Positions 23,421 to 36,525 of a DNA stretch of 64,000 nucleotides are shown piece after piece. A model generated the notes under the pieces. It saw only the letters and a program-made list of their open reading frames with translations, did not search any database and was not told the DNA's origin. The stretch comes from Sphagnum compactum (taxonomy: Eukaryota > Bryophyta > Sphagnopsida > Sphagnales), in NCBI GenBank assembly GCA_965153455.1, contig OZ234503.1:7656157-7720156 (forward strand). The letters run 5' to 3'. Each line of letters opens with the position of its first letter. The first letter of the stretch is position 1. The position numbers and the translations under genes were made by a program.

Positions 23421-24299
23421 AATCACAACTGAGTTACCAAGGTTCCAACTTATGCTCCAAACCCTCTTGCTTACCCCCTCACACTACTTGTATAGGTGGG
23501 TAAGTATAATAGGTGCATAATTGATTACTATGTAGGTAGGAAGATACTTAAATGTGCACAATAGTGTGCTGAATGGACTTCTGAAAGTTTGAAATGTAGT
23601 AAACCTTAAGGCTAATTGGCAACTAGATTGCAACATGTGTGTGCAAGCAGCCACAGCTGAATAGTTAATTTGAATGGCTTGGGGATCAATGTGAAAGGCT
23701 TGAGACCCAGAAATATGAAACTTAATATTCCTTACAACATTTAAGTTTTGGTGAGTTGAAAACTCTTTTCTATACTATGGAAAAGGAATAGTAGTGCCCT
23801 TTCCACCTAGAGCTGAGGTGAGCCCCATAGAGTGAGCCCCTATTTGTTTCCATGAAAATGAGTTTTAGCCAGGCCTGTTCCAGAACATATTATGTGGGTT
23901 TTGCCACCATTTGATTCACATCTCAAGTGTGCTTTCCAGTGTTGGGCGGTTCTCACTTTTTGTGAGAACCGCCAGTTCTGGTATCACAACCATTTTAGAG
24001 AACTTTTAAGGTTCTCGTAAATAATTTTTTATAAATGATTTTGTTAACCTTTAAGGTTTCAGATTCTTGGAAAATAAAATTCCCACCGGTTTTCAGCCCT
24101 GCTGGTTCTCATAAAAATTATTAGCCTCGGTTTTCAGTTCCGGTTCTCACAAGCCGGTTTTCAAAATTTTAAAAATCCAATATTTTTAATTATTTAATTT
24201 AATGTGAAATTTTAATTAAAATTAGAAAAATTAAAGTAATTACTTGCAAAAATTGGAAAAATTTGGAAACAAGAAATTAAAATTTTTATTTAAAATTCC

Positions 24300-26310
24300 T
24301 TTCGTTCAATTTCACCTTCAAATTCTTGTAACTCTTTTTCTAATTGTTCATCCATTTCAATAAACTCTACTAAATCACTAGGAGATTTACAACCAACTCT
24401 AGCATCATTAGGTCAATTTTTGTTAACAAAAATTAAATTTTCTAAGTTTTCTGATTGTAAACGATATCTTTTAAGGTTGATGAGTATGCTAGGTTAAAAA
24501 AAAATCCTTTCTGTTTCTATTTGTGATCCAACAATTCCTAATATTTATCAAGCAAAAAATCCAATAGTGTGGAACATAGACTCATGTTTTTGCCACCATT
24601 GCACAAGGCATTCAATCTCCTTAGGATCCACTTGAAATCTCCTAATAATTAGGAATTCTTTGTTTACCAGTTCTACCACTATTTCACTTGTGTTGGCGAT
24701 CATCTCAAAAATATCCAAGTTATTATCTTCATAAGATCTATGCTTTGTAGATTCAACATCATAATTTTCCATAGGATGTAAATGATGATAACATTTCAAA
24801 AACATAGGTTGTAAAGACTTCTGATCATACTCTTCTACAATGAAAATGCCTTGTTCACAACCAACAAATGAAGATACCAAATGAAAGCTTTTAAATCGTG
24901 GATCTAACATCAAGGAAAACAAATTATGGGCTTTTCTTTCTTCAAAGTTTCTTAGAAATGAAAGAAAAGAATCAAGGATACCACGAACTTCTTTGTTAAT
25001 GTTAGAAGTAAACAGAGGTAATTCAAGAGTAATTGCAGAATCATCATCCATAAATTGGTCTAAGTTCTCTACGAACATCTTCCTTTAACTTGAAATTCAT
25101 TGTGATGGCATTGTTTAAGACATCATTAAGCAACTAGTGATCTTTGGATTGGTTTAGAACACAAGCAGTAACAATTACAAACAAACAATCGAGAATTGTT
25201 TAACAAATATGCCAAGTGATAATAGGGGGAATTCGGCCAAAAACATGAACAACATTTGTGAATTATAACATAATACAATGGCCTTTTGAAATAAGATTAC
25301 TTTGCTTGTAAACACACAATATTTAACAAACTATTAGTATTCTACAAAAAAAAAGATTGCAAATTTACAAGCCAAATCTTTAATTATACTTTAAATAAAA
25401 GTAACTAAAAAAAATACCTTGTTTTGACAAGTGTGTTTAGCTTTCTTAGACTAATTTTAGAATCAATGCAAGCTTTAGTCCATTCCTGTCTTCCTTTTCC
25501 AAACTTCTTTGGTCAAGTTATGCACTTTTGTAAATCAGATTAGGTTGATTTAATAGAAATATATTTCAAGTTTTTATAAAAAAAAAATTAGTTGTCCTAT
25601 ATTGACATGTTTTAGAAAATGCATGACCAAAGGTGCCTTGGAAACTCTCCTCCATACCAGGAACTTCATAATCCACCACAAAGTTTAAAGTTGTTGTCAT
25701 GTCATGCACCTTCATCCTTAACATATGTAACAATTTTCTTCTTTAAGTCATATTGATATAACAATTGAATCAAATTTCTTGCCATAGCTTGCTTTGTAGT
25801 TTCATTTACCTCAAACAGTCCTGTTGTAATATATTGAAGCTGCCACGTTTCATTCAAAAAGCTAATCACTAATGCAAAAAATCATGTGCACCCTTTGACA
25901 TCCATAAATCAAAACTAGCTATTACAGAATAACATTGTTTCAATTTAGGTAACACATATTTTTCTTTTGTCTTTTCCATCAAATCAACCAATACTTATTG
26001 TGAAAACGTTTTTCTTGATGGAAACACAATTCTTGGACATAAATGCATTATAGGACACTTCAACCAAGTGCTCTCAACAAATTGAACAGGGAAATGATTT
26101 TTAACAACAAAAAAGGCAAGGTCTTGCAAAAATTGTTTTTATTGCACATCTTTCTTAAAAAGATCTTTTGCACCAAAAAAAATCTGATATTTCAGAGTTG
26201 GACACATTTGGCTTCTTTTTTATAGGTTGTCTTTCAAGAATAGTTCTTAATGGAAAGGTGACTTCTTCAAATCTTTTTGCAAGTACAACATGATCTACAT
26301 TTACATGTTT
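24300..26310 (-). pseudogene. Decayed hAT transposase inside the 23938-28276 element
   Basis: Read 5' to 3' on the minus strand, pieces in shifted frames keep the family order. First is AKRFEEVTFPLRTILERQP (about 26.25 kb), then CPRIVFPSRK and SFDLWMSKGAHDFFALVISF (about 25.85-26.05 kb), and YDLKKKIVTYVKDEG (about 25.73 kb). An intact 176-codon stretch (24548-25078) has HNLFSLMLDPRFKS and ECLVQWWQKHE. The C-terminal signature ILGIVGSQIETERIF lies near 24.5 kb. In-frame stops and frameshifts separate these pieces. The SQxETERxFS-type motif and the LDPRFK segment identify a plant hAT transposase. Confidence 0.88.
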
Positions 26311-27189
26311 TTTCGAAGTTGTATGCCATTTTTCTTAAAATATATTACATTTCCTCTCCTTTATTTTGTTTTTACATTATAAGAGACAAAATTTACATGA
26401 CAAATAATTCACCTCATGATTTGACGTTTGCTTCCATCAACAATGTTATTATCATTTACAATGAAAAATGATTAACACAATGCATTCTTATAATGTCTTC
26501 TCTATTTTTTTCTTTGCAAATGCAATTTTTGTAAATTTGCTTTAGTTTTTTATTCTTCACTTTGAATGGCACTAGACTGTGTTTATAGATTTATATTTTC
26601 TTCCATAATTTTAGTCAAAGATACTTCTTCCATAAAAAATTGATTAGGGAAAATATCACAATATTCATTTTTTGTTATTGTTTCATTAATCTTTGAACAT
26701 TCCATTTTACAAGAATTTGATGTGATTATAATGGAGAAGACGAAATAAGAGATTTTGTGGGTTATAAAATGGTTTAAATGTTATAAAGTTTTAAAAATTT
26801 AATTGTTGTTCTAAAAATCATCTAAACATTTACAAAAATCCAACACCATTTACATCTAAACATTTATAAGCAATTATAAGAAAGGTTAATTATAACCAAG
26901 GCAAAAACAAAAAAAAAGAACTTTTAAGAAAAAATTCCTTCCAAAATTCCTTGCAAAATAATTTTGAAAAATAAAAAAATCAATTAGACCAAGTAAAATA
27001 ATGAACAAAAAATAAATAAAATAAAAACCTAAAACCAAATCAAGGAAGGGGAACCAAAAAACATTTCGAAAAAAAAAAGAACAAAAGAAACTTACTGGGA
27101 GCTTGGAGCTTGGATGGTTTTAAGCTTCCTCCCAATCAATTCTGAATTCAAATTTCCAACACCCTGTAAAAAAAGGGGGGGGAGAAGTA

Positions 27190-27960
27190 CCAATTTGGGC
27201 AAGGGAGTAGTGAAACACTAAGCAGCATCAAAGCATGAAAGAACAACGAGGCAACAAGGGGCATAGAGGAACCTGGAAGGGCAAGAGAGCAATGAAGCGT
27301 GGAGGAGCGATGATGCACCACACGATAGCAAAGTAGTAGGAATAGTGAGGCAGGAGCAACGATGAAGCACAAGTAGTAGTGAAGCACATATCAACATTAA
27401 AGCAAAAGCAACATGAAAACACAATGAGTAGTAGCGAAACGAAGCACCAAATAGCAGTCAAGCACGATGAACAGCAACCAAGAGAAACAAGGGGAGGAGC
27501 AACAAAGGAGTGACAAAACACAGAGGAACTATGAAGCATAAAAAACAACGGCAAAATAAAAGGAGGAACAGTAAAACACAAATACGAATAACAAAGCACG
27601 AAAAGGAGCAACAAAGCAGGAGGAGGAGCAGTGAAGAGAGAGGAGTGGTGAAGCATGAAGAGGAGCAGCGAAGTAGGAAAAACAACGAAGGATGGAGAGG
27701 AGTAGCAAAGTAGAAGGAAGAATAGTGAAGCAGGAGGAGCGACGAAGCATGGCAAGGAGCAATGAAGTAGAAAGAGGAGCAACGAAGCATGAGGAGCGGT
27801 AAAGCAAGAGGAACAACGAAGCATGGAGAGGAGCAGCGAAGGGAGGAGCCATGAAGCATTAGGAGTGGCAAAGCAGGAAGAACAACGAAGCATGGAGAGG
27901 AACAACAAAGCATGGGGAGGAACAGCAAAGTGGTGGGGCCAAGTTGGCCCGATTTTGTAG
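27190..27960. repeat. Purine-rich degenerate minisatellite within the hAT element
   Basis: About 770 bp almost devoid of C and T runs on the plus strand, built from variants of GAGGAGCARCGAAGCA with spacing mostly 15-18 bp. The strand asymmetry leaves long open frames on both strands (for example a 226-codon Leu/Ser/Cys-rich frame on the minus strand). These are low-complexity artefacts. It lies near the 5' end of the transposase side of the hAT element. Confidence 0.85.
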
Positions 27961-28284
27961 AAGAGCAGAAAACTTCTTCATGAAGCTCCCGCCAAAGGAG
28001 GTGTTGAAGAAGCAAGCCGTTGAGAGGCTGTGTTGCCTAGAGCCCAAAGCCCATGCTAAAACTGAAACCTAACAAGACTTTAACCTGAAATTGACACCTT
28101 TTTTTAAATACCCTGAAAGGTTATCACCTTCAACTTCTAGGTGATAACCTTTAAGGTTTTTAAAATGGCGATTTTCACTTGGGAGAGAACTGGTGGTCAG
28201 GTTTTCAAAAAGGTTATCACCTTATGTGAAAACCTTAAAAGTTATCACTGAAAAAGTGAAAACCGCCCAACACTAATGCTTTCC

Positions 28285-31200
28285 ATTATCAATTCACAAG
28301 ACATGTGAAACTGACTGCACCAAAAGTGGAACCAGCAGATGGTTCCCACTAGTGTTATTTTTCTAAGCAAATTTTCACCTTTTTTAACAAGAAAATCTAG
28401 GAAATTTTGGATAAATGTGTTTTTCTAATGTAATTTTGACCAAATTTGCAAAATTTGGGGAAAAATGCGTTAAAATTTCAACATCGCAAATATGAAAAAA
28501 AAAATTGGCTTACACTTGCACTAGGAAAATGCTTGAAAAGATGGTTAGATAGATTAGACTTTGTTTTACTTCAAAAATGAAAAAAAATGAAAAAAATGAA
28601 AAAATAAGTGAGTTTTTGGGGGTTTCAATCACGCTAGAACTTAGGAAAACAGTAATTATAATATCTGATCTTTAGATTTGGTTTCTAGTAAGTGGCCAAA
28701 AATATAAAAGGATGAATGAAGATTTGTCCTTCATATTTTGGTTTATAGCCAAATTTGGTTAATTAGGGGTAAGGATGATGGCCACTTTGGCTGCATCACA
28801 AAACTCCTTGAAGACACACTATCCTAACACACTATATAAAACACCCCTTACCGATTATGGTTAGTAATCAAATATTGGTTAGGGTTAGGCAATTGGGGAT
28901 TAATTTTGGCTTTAAATTAAAGCCAAAGCTGCCAAGGCTTATACCAAGTTTCTATGCCCTCATAAGGAGAATAGTGGTCTTTCTTATGTTGAACTACGAT
29001 TCCTAGGCCCTCTTTCAACCCAAAGGACATTTCACAAAGTTGGCCATAGTAAAGTCCTAAAAATTAGTAATCAAAAGCAAGGTCAGCATATATGATGGAT
29101 ATAAATTATGATTGTTTTGGACATCTAGAAATGAAGCAAGTAAATACTTGGAGTCTTTCCCATTGTTGGGTGGTTCTTTAATTTAGTGTCGATTCTTTGA
29201 CTGCTTGTATAATCAGCAAACCTCCAACTTGGAAAATAAAGTTTTCATTGTACATGCCTCAAGTTCTGAATTGGCAAAATTTTAAAAAATCAAAGAGTTG
29301 AGAAAGAATCGGTGGTTATGTTGTGAAAACCAGTGATTCTTTGAGGATTTTGAAATACCCAGATTCAATAGTCCTTTGATTTTGATTTTTTTCAAATACT
29401 TGGAATTGACAATTCTTTCAAAAAGTGGCCCATTGGTCTACGCTATCCAAGTAGGCAAATAAAACAAAAATTTGAAGTCAAAAGATTTTATAATATTAAC
29501 TATGTACAATAATAAAAAAATTCATCTTTCGGTCCTAATTTAGGGTTTAGGGTTTAGATTCTAAGATATTAGTTATGTACAACAATCAAATCCAATAATT
29601 TTCCTAAAATGTAGGGCGCAACATATATTTGTTATGTAACGATATACATATATATCTAGAGAATCTAAACTTATTTAAAATGGGGCGACATTTTTACTTT
29701 AGGCTTTAATTCAATTTTGAAAATAGGTTGGTTATCTAGTTAAGTTCCAATGGTAGTTCTAACAAAACTCATTAATTTTGGTTTAAAGAACTTGGCCTAT
29801 AACATGAACCTAAACATGCCTAAAACCCAAAACTTGTGAACATAAGTTTGTTGGTTCATGGGTGTAGTCTTTATCAAAGGAGTCAAGTGCATTGCATTGA
29901 TTCCTATAAAATCTTACACTTGAATGACTTTGAAAATTAATTGTACGAGTTGTAAACATGGGAATCTAATGAAATCAAGTGCATATAATGTTTTTATAAA
30001 TGTGAATTTCCATTTCAATGATTTTTGTGTAGTTTAAAAATGTATTATTAATCATAACATGAATTATAAATAATGAATATTCTAATATTGACTAGGGTTT
30101 AAAATTTTGAATGCTTTTTATCCTATGTAAAACTAAACCACTAATTATAAAAATTTGTTTATGGTCATGTATTGATAAATATGAAGGTTGAGTATTAAAA
30201 TAAACATGAATTTATGTTTTTGTTTGGTTATTTATTAAAGTGATTTTTTAGTATTTGAATGTGCGGTTTAACCACCAAAACAACATAGTTTGAAAAATTT
30301 CCTCAAAGAAATTAAATTTTTTTTTTTTGTATAAAATAATGCAAGGTTGCATTTTCATGAAGATTGAATGTGTTGTGTCTGAATATTTGGTTTTTTGGTG
30401 AATATGTTCTATTAGATTTGAAATGATGTTCAATAATTTAGTTTTATTTAATAAACTTAATGTATAATACATCATGGACCTAGGGTGGACACTAGTAAAA
30501 AAAGGTAGAAAATAAGTGAGTAAAAATATAGGTTGCAATATATTGATTGTTGGGTAAAAATAATAAGTTGATTACTGAAAAATAAGGTGCATTTTAATCA
30601 AATAATCAATTTAATTATGATATAGGATATGTAATAATCTGAAACAATGGATTATAATTAGTATATGGTGGTTTCAATATGTACATATTAAAAAATTAGA
30701 TAATAATAGGCTGATAAAAAATAAGTTCAAAGACAATCATGTAATATCCCCTTTATAAATGGTTGTTTAATGCACGTAAATTCCAAACTTTACACTAAAT
30801 GTCCTTCGCAGAACCATGGAGAGTTTCAAACACATATTTTTAAAAAAAATTAAGATGTTTATTTTTGTTGAAATGTACACATGTGATTTAGTTAAAGAAT
30901 AATTATTTATAAATATATTTGATTACATTTTCCTTGAAAATTGATGTAAACACATGTGGATTAAACTTTTAAAATTGACATTATTATCTTGTAACAAGAC
31001 CTAGTGAAAACATGAAAACCATGATTCAAAAGTGATCACAAAGCCATCCTTATTTAAAGCACCTAGACCTTGGTTTTTATGGCTCCATCTATTTTGAATG
31101 TACCTTCATGGAAATATGTCTTAAAAGGTGATAATTGAAGTTTATTATATCAATTTTATTGTAGATTGTTAAGGATAAAAATCTTCTACCCTAACTAGGT

Positions 31201-33332
31201 TAGTGGACATCATAGTAATTATTTGATTACTAATCGTAGATGTTATTTATTCTTTTTAAATTAAATGATGAAACTATTTTGATTGGTTAATTTTATGTGG
31301 ATGAGGGATTGTGTTTTTCTTCACTAATCAACTAGGGGATTTTGCAAAAGGATTAGGGTAAGGGTTTTTTTTAAAGGGAAGCTGTCGACCATGTGTGGAT
31401 TAATGAGAAAGGGAATGTGGAGGAGGAGGAGGAGGATCATTTTTTACATAGCATGGTAAAGGAGGAGGAGGAAGGGAAATTGAGATAATGGGAGAGTTTG
31501 GTAGGAGAGGACCATGTTGTACTTCATAATACAAAAAAATATGGAGAGTGAAGGTTAAGGATTTTGAGTGTGTATTCAGATTTTTAAGAGAATTATATTT
31601 TATCTTTTTGAATGTGTGAATGGAAGTCCATCTTTCCATAGAATATTGCAACGTTTTATGTTTTTTGGATTATCGTCTTCTTAGTTTTATTTAGAATGTC
31701 TTTCTAGAGATTTGGAACATGATGATAATTGCAACAAAAGGCAACCAAAGTTGTAGTAGAAGGTAATTGTTGGAAGGCACTATGCATAATAATGAAGCTA
31801 GTATGAAGGAACTATTTTCCTTAAGAATACCTTCCAATCATTTAACCTGTATGGGGATTTGTTTTTGTCTTTTGTCTAAAAGTACGATTGTTTTTAGACA
31901 ACAACTTTGCTAGGACTGTGGTTAGACATAAATATTTCAACACCTAGATATTCAAAATTTTCAATTTTAGGTGCATAATTAATTATCGCATAATTCATCA
32001 AAATTGAATTAATCCCCATCACATTGAACTAAGTTTGAATGTGTAGCTTAAAAAATTTCAAATTATAACATGCAATAGTTTTCATGCACACACATAATAT
32101 TGTAAAATAATTATAAATGTGTGAAAAATGGATTGTAAAATTATTATGAGTAGAAATATTTAGACTAATTTAATACCATAGGCCTTTTAGTAATTAATAA
32201 TTACTAGTGGCAAACTTACCATCCCTTATCCAAGGGGTGAAGGTAATGAAATTAAGTAATTCATATTAGTGAATGGTTGGGGGTAGTCTACCCAATCATC
32301 TAGGATATTTCTAGGAAGGGATTAGCATAAAGGCTTTAGTTTCTTGGGGTCAATGTGGGCCTTGTGTAGTTTATGAAAGAGGATTAGAAGAGGTGTTGAG
32401 GGACTTCTAAAAGCATTTGATACATTTGTAGTTGGGGTTGGGAATGAAGGACTCTCTTGGAGAAGTGTATGTTGTGCAATTAGGGAGGAAAGAGTAGTGA
32501 GGAAATGTATTTGTATTTGTGTGTGATTTTAATGAAAAATGGTTGAGGAATTTTATACTTGTGTTGTGTGTATCTATTCTATTAGGATGTGTGGAAGGGC
32601 ATAAACATAGTAAAGTGAACAATCAAATCTCCTTGGTAATCTACTTGACAAATATAAATAAAATAGCAACAAATTGCATCATATTTGTATGTGGAATATT
32701 TTTTCTTGAATAATCAAAGACAAGATAACTCTTTACTATTGTGCATTAACTTTCAAACTCCACATTGTAAAAGTAGGTTGAAAATAGATTTTTAAAAATA
32801 CAAGTAGATTTTGGAATCTACTTTTCATCTACTTTTTGCAGTGTGGACTTTTGTAAAGTATGTGGTAAGTAGGTTTCAATAGATAGATTTCAATTTTCTA
32901 TTATGGCCACGCCTCAAAATTAATGATATTTATATCCCCAAAAGTAATATAGCAATTAAGTTTTGAAAGTAGATTAAAAATATCCCCATTTACAAATTTA
33001 CCACTTAGCAAATGGGGATACTTTTGGTTTAACTTTAAAATTCATTTGGTCTTAATTATTTTGGAAGTGAATTCTTATAGTAATAATAGAAGTGTGGGAT
33101 GATTTATAATTATATTTCCACCCATTTTTATGCTACCTGTTTGGTTTTATATGCATGGTATAGGGTAAATATAGAGGCACTTAAATTTTTGTATACTTTA
33201 CCATGCTTTCACCTAGAAGGTAGAGTAATTTGATATTATACAAAGTATGTTATTCCTTGACATGATATTTTTGCATTTCTTTTAAAACAAAGAATAAAAA
33301 TGCATGCCACTTGGTAGCCTCTGGAGTAGTAA
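28285..33332. other. 5-kb AT-rich gene-free stretch
   Basis: No gene or intact element is seen. Items of note: a TIR-like TTGTTGGGTGGTTCTTT near 29164 that resembles the hAT terminus; two and a half TTTAGGG telomere-type units at 29539-29557; and a GGAGGAGGAGG-rich run near 31420-31470. All ORFs are short and AT-driven. Confidence 0.55.
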
Positions 33333-34125
33333 TGATGCACCCCCAAACTCTTTGATAAATTCAATTCCGACTCTAAAGGTGAAAAGCACATAAGGATAAA
33401 GAGTTGGGGTGTGCTCCCTGGCTTGCAACACTTCGGGGGTAAAGGAGCGTGCTGGAGCTCCAGGATAGGGACTAGGACAAGTGACAATGGGTCAATTATT
33501 CACACGTACTTGCACAAACCAAACAACAAGTTGGTTAATGCATAGTTGGAGCACTTTTGGTGCACGGATAAACCACTGGCAAACACAGACTCATAAGAGT
33601 CACCACGGCCTGGAGTTGGGGGAAACCACCACCTTCTCCCTTATAGTATTCTCTATGCTTGGCCATGGGGCCAGCACCCAAATGTCATTTTGTCCCAGGA
33701 CTCCCAAGTTGGGAGTTTTGAAATTCTCAGAATTGGGATTTCCGCGACTTTGGCGATTCCCGACTTTTAGTGGTCAAGAGTCAAATTGATAGTTTGATTT
33801 TCGACCTTTCTTTTGGCCATAACTTGTGTTTGAAATACCCAAATGGGTCATGCAAGCTCATTTCAGACATCTACGTTTTAAGAGCTTTCTAATGGTATAA
33901 AGAACTCTTCAATCCAATGAGTTTTGACCCTTGCAATTGCTCTTTGAAAATTCGAGAGTGCATCAAGACTCTAACTCCCAAAATGGGAGTTCACTTGGGG
34001 AGGTTCATTCCCTCACACTCTCCTACATTCTTAGGAGCATGAAATGTGACTTCCGGGCTTCACTCTCGTCTCACACCTTCGCAAGCCTTTGCCTTGATCG
34101 CAAGCCTAAGGCTAGGGTTGCAACA
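33333..34125 (+). repeat. Solo LTR, copy 2, with 5-bp target duplication
   Basis: The block begins TGATGCAC and ends TTGCAACA, obeying the TG...CA rule. It is flanked by the perfect 5-bp direct repeat AGTAA at 33328-33332 and 34126-34130. It is homologous throughout to the copy at 140-975. No primer-binding site, polypurine tract or gag-pol sequence lies beside it, so recombination between LTRs has removed the interior. Confidence 0.85.
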
Positions 34126-34130
34126 AGTAA

Positions 34131-36036
34131 GTTATTAGTTGCCACAGGAAGATAACAACTAGTATTTGGTGATAGTAAAAAGGGGAGACCAACAATAATT
34201 GCTTAATATAAGTAATTGCTTATAGACTAAAATGTAATACTGCAGGTGGTAGATAATGGCTATGAATGGATGTGGTGTGCTACAAATAGTAGAAAGCAGT
34301 TGGGAGGCATTCCAAGGTGTTACAGGTGGAAGGTAGAATCACTAAATGGATTGAGGTGTGGTTGAGGTGGGACAGTAGCTATTAGAGGTCTGTAGACCCC
34401 ACTAGGGCAACAACCAAGATCGGTGAAAGTATTGCAAAACCTTGGAAAGTAACTATTTTTGGGTTATGATCATTCCCATGTTGGATTTTTCTTCCTTTTC
34501 CCTTAGCCCCTTGGAGTAGCCTACATATAGGATGGTAGGTTTGTTTTTATACAACAAACCCTATTTTCGTCTTTTGCCATTTGTGTTATTTCTTACTTAC
34601 TACTTGACTAGTTATAGTAAAAGAAGTTAGTGAAGGTAGTTTCTTTCTATTGAGTAATAATGTGTTGACCTTATTCCCTCGGTTTTACCTCTTGTAGGAT
34701 AGTAATGATTGGGGCTACAATTTCACCCTTTAACAAAAATTTTAATTTTTATTAACTTATGAATTTAATTTGTTAAATATCTTATTTAAGTTACATAAAA
34801 GTTAAAACTATAATTTGATAATCTATTAGGCAAGTTATAATGTGTCAAGATTTTCTCCATATTATCAAATTGTAATTTTATGAAAATATCAATAGGTATA
34901 TCCATATTATGGAATATATATATTTAGATAAACTAGTGCGAGCCATGTGCTATTGGCCCCAGTGTGAACTTGATACCCAACTAATTCCCAACTAATTTTT
35001 CCCTCCAAAGCCAGGTAAATTTGTAATTTAATTGCGTTTCCAATGATAGAAACTATTGAAATTTGAAATCTTTCACACCTTGGGTCTAGAAATTACAAGT
35101 CAGTTCCAAGAAATTCTACTTGTTGAGAACTTTCAGACAATACCAAAAGCACACCCCAAGTTCCCTAAAAATTAGTGTTGATTTGATTGAACTTTCATTG
35201 ACAGAATTTGGTGAATATTGGCCATTGTTTTCTATGGAAATTCCTTTGTATAGGTTGAAATCAGATTTTTCAGGTAGAATTTTGACCAAATAAAAAAATA
35301 ATCTGATGTAGGCTGTATATACAAGTTGAAGAGTACAAATAAGCCACCAACTGCCCATGTGCTACACACACTATTTTATGCAACCAGTGTTAGGCCATTC
35401 TTGAGACCCAGACATTGAAACATAATGCAAGAGTAAAAAGCGGATAGTTCACAAATATGCAGTTGTTATTTGTCCAAATGGATGGGATAGTTTGGTGCAC
35501 TACAACCGCTGTTATACATCATGTTGGTTTCTCAGGCCCACTTTAGTTGGGGGACTCAAGGTCCAAATTTGTAGGAACCAATTTGGACTCACTTGAAGTA
35601 AATTGAATCCTCAAGTTGAACTGTGCCTTGTACCCTTGCTTGCATCTTGATTATTCAAATCACGAGCTCTAATTTTGAGCTTTTATTTATTTTAGGTTGG
35701 AGGCAATTGATTTTCCCTCCAAAATGTTGTCATGTAGATTTAGCCTTGATTTGCCACTTTTTGGAATTGGACCCTCATCTAAAGGCCATTAGTCCAATTT
35801 ATGGCTGTCATCCAATAAGATTGCTCTATTTCATTGGACCCTGGACCTTGGATCCTCATCTAAAGTTGACCTAAGAGTAGTTCATGTCTTTGAGAAGTTT
35901 GGGCCATGGATACAAGTGGAGAGTGACAGGATGCACTTGGTAGGCATGTAATACCATGAGAGATCACATTGACTTTGTGGGCTCACCGACCAGTTATATC
36001 CAAATTTTCTACATATGAGTGCAGATATTGTATTAT
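34131..36036. other. Intergenic DNA before the peptide cluster
   Basis: No gene is supported. Between 35520 and 35880 there are repeated short phrases (GGACCCTCATCTAAAG / GGATCCTCATCTAAAG) that suggest an old repeat. The rest is AT-rich. Confidence 0.45.
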
Positions 36037-36213
36037 TTGTGCACCTGATACCGTCCACTTTTGTTTCCAAGGTTATGCTTGCCCATTGTTCGAATTTGCT
36101 ATTCAAAGATTGAATCCTAAATATTTAGATAGCCAGCACAGAAATAGGGTCCAATTTTCAAATATTGAAGTCTTGCAGACCCACTATTCTAATGGGTGAC
36201 TCACTAGACAGAC

Positions 36214-36525
36214 GAAAAACACTGCCTGGATTTTTCCTTTGTATTTTCGGCGCCCTTACTTGCCTGAAGAAACGTATTTTCAGCAAGGGGGACCTTCTGT
36301 GGTGGAAAGTACCGGCCAGACTGTACTGGGATCTTCTGACCAGGAGAAGGTACCAGCCATCCTACCACTATTTCTAAAAAGTGAAAAAATCTAGCTCTGC
36401 TTTACATAGGAAAAGGACAGGAGTACAGGCCCTTTCATGATTTTCAACCTTTTATCTCAGCTTACCGGCCTGGGGGCACAGATCTCAAATTATGGAAGGG
36501 CCTGTACTCAGGCCTTTTCCTATAC
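36214..36525 (+). mobile_element. Unit-A-specific 312-bp insertion ending in a long hairpin
   Basis: In units B and C the sequence runs GACAGAC directly into AAAGCACCAC. In unit A about 312 extra bases separate the same words. The right part is an inverted repeat: arm 36399-36444 (GCTTTACATAGGAAAAGG...) against arm 36487-36530 (...CCTTTTCCTATACAAAGC), roughly 44 bp each with a few mismatches and a ~42-nt loop. It looks like a foldback-type insertion or a young hairpin gene, about 1.8 kb upstream of precursor gene A. No clear target duplication is seen. Confidence 0.65.

Larger units (their letters stand above)
23938..28276 (-). mobile_element. hAT DNA transposon with terminal repeats and 8-bp target duplication
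   Basis: The left end reads AGTGTTGGGCGGTTCTCAC and the right end is its complement, GTGAAAACCGCCCAACACT followed by AA. The 8-bp direct repeat TGCTTTCC flanks it at 23930-23937 and 28277-28284, matching hAT target-site size. The left terminus also folds on itself (GGCGGTTCTCAC / GTGAGAACCGCC). The interior contains a decayed minus-strand hAT transposase (24300-26310) and a purine-rich minisatellite (27190-27960). Total length is about 4.34 kb. Terminal repeats and target duplication survive but the ORF is broken, so it is an immobile copy of moderate age. Confidence 0.88.

Noticed and set aside
27228-27908. 226-codon minus-strand ORF rich in Leu, Ser, Cys
   Set aside because: It lies wholly in the purine-rich minisatellite. 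Several overlapping frames on both strands are open for the same compositional reason.
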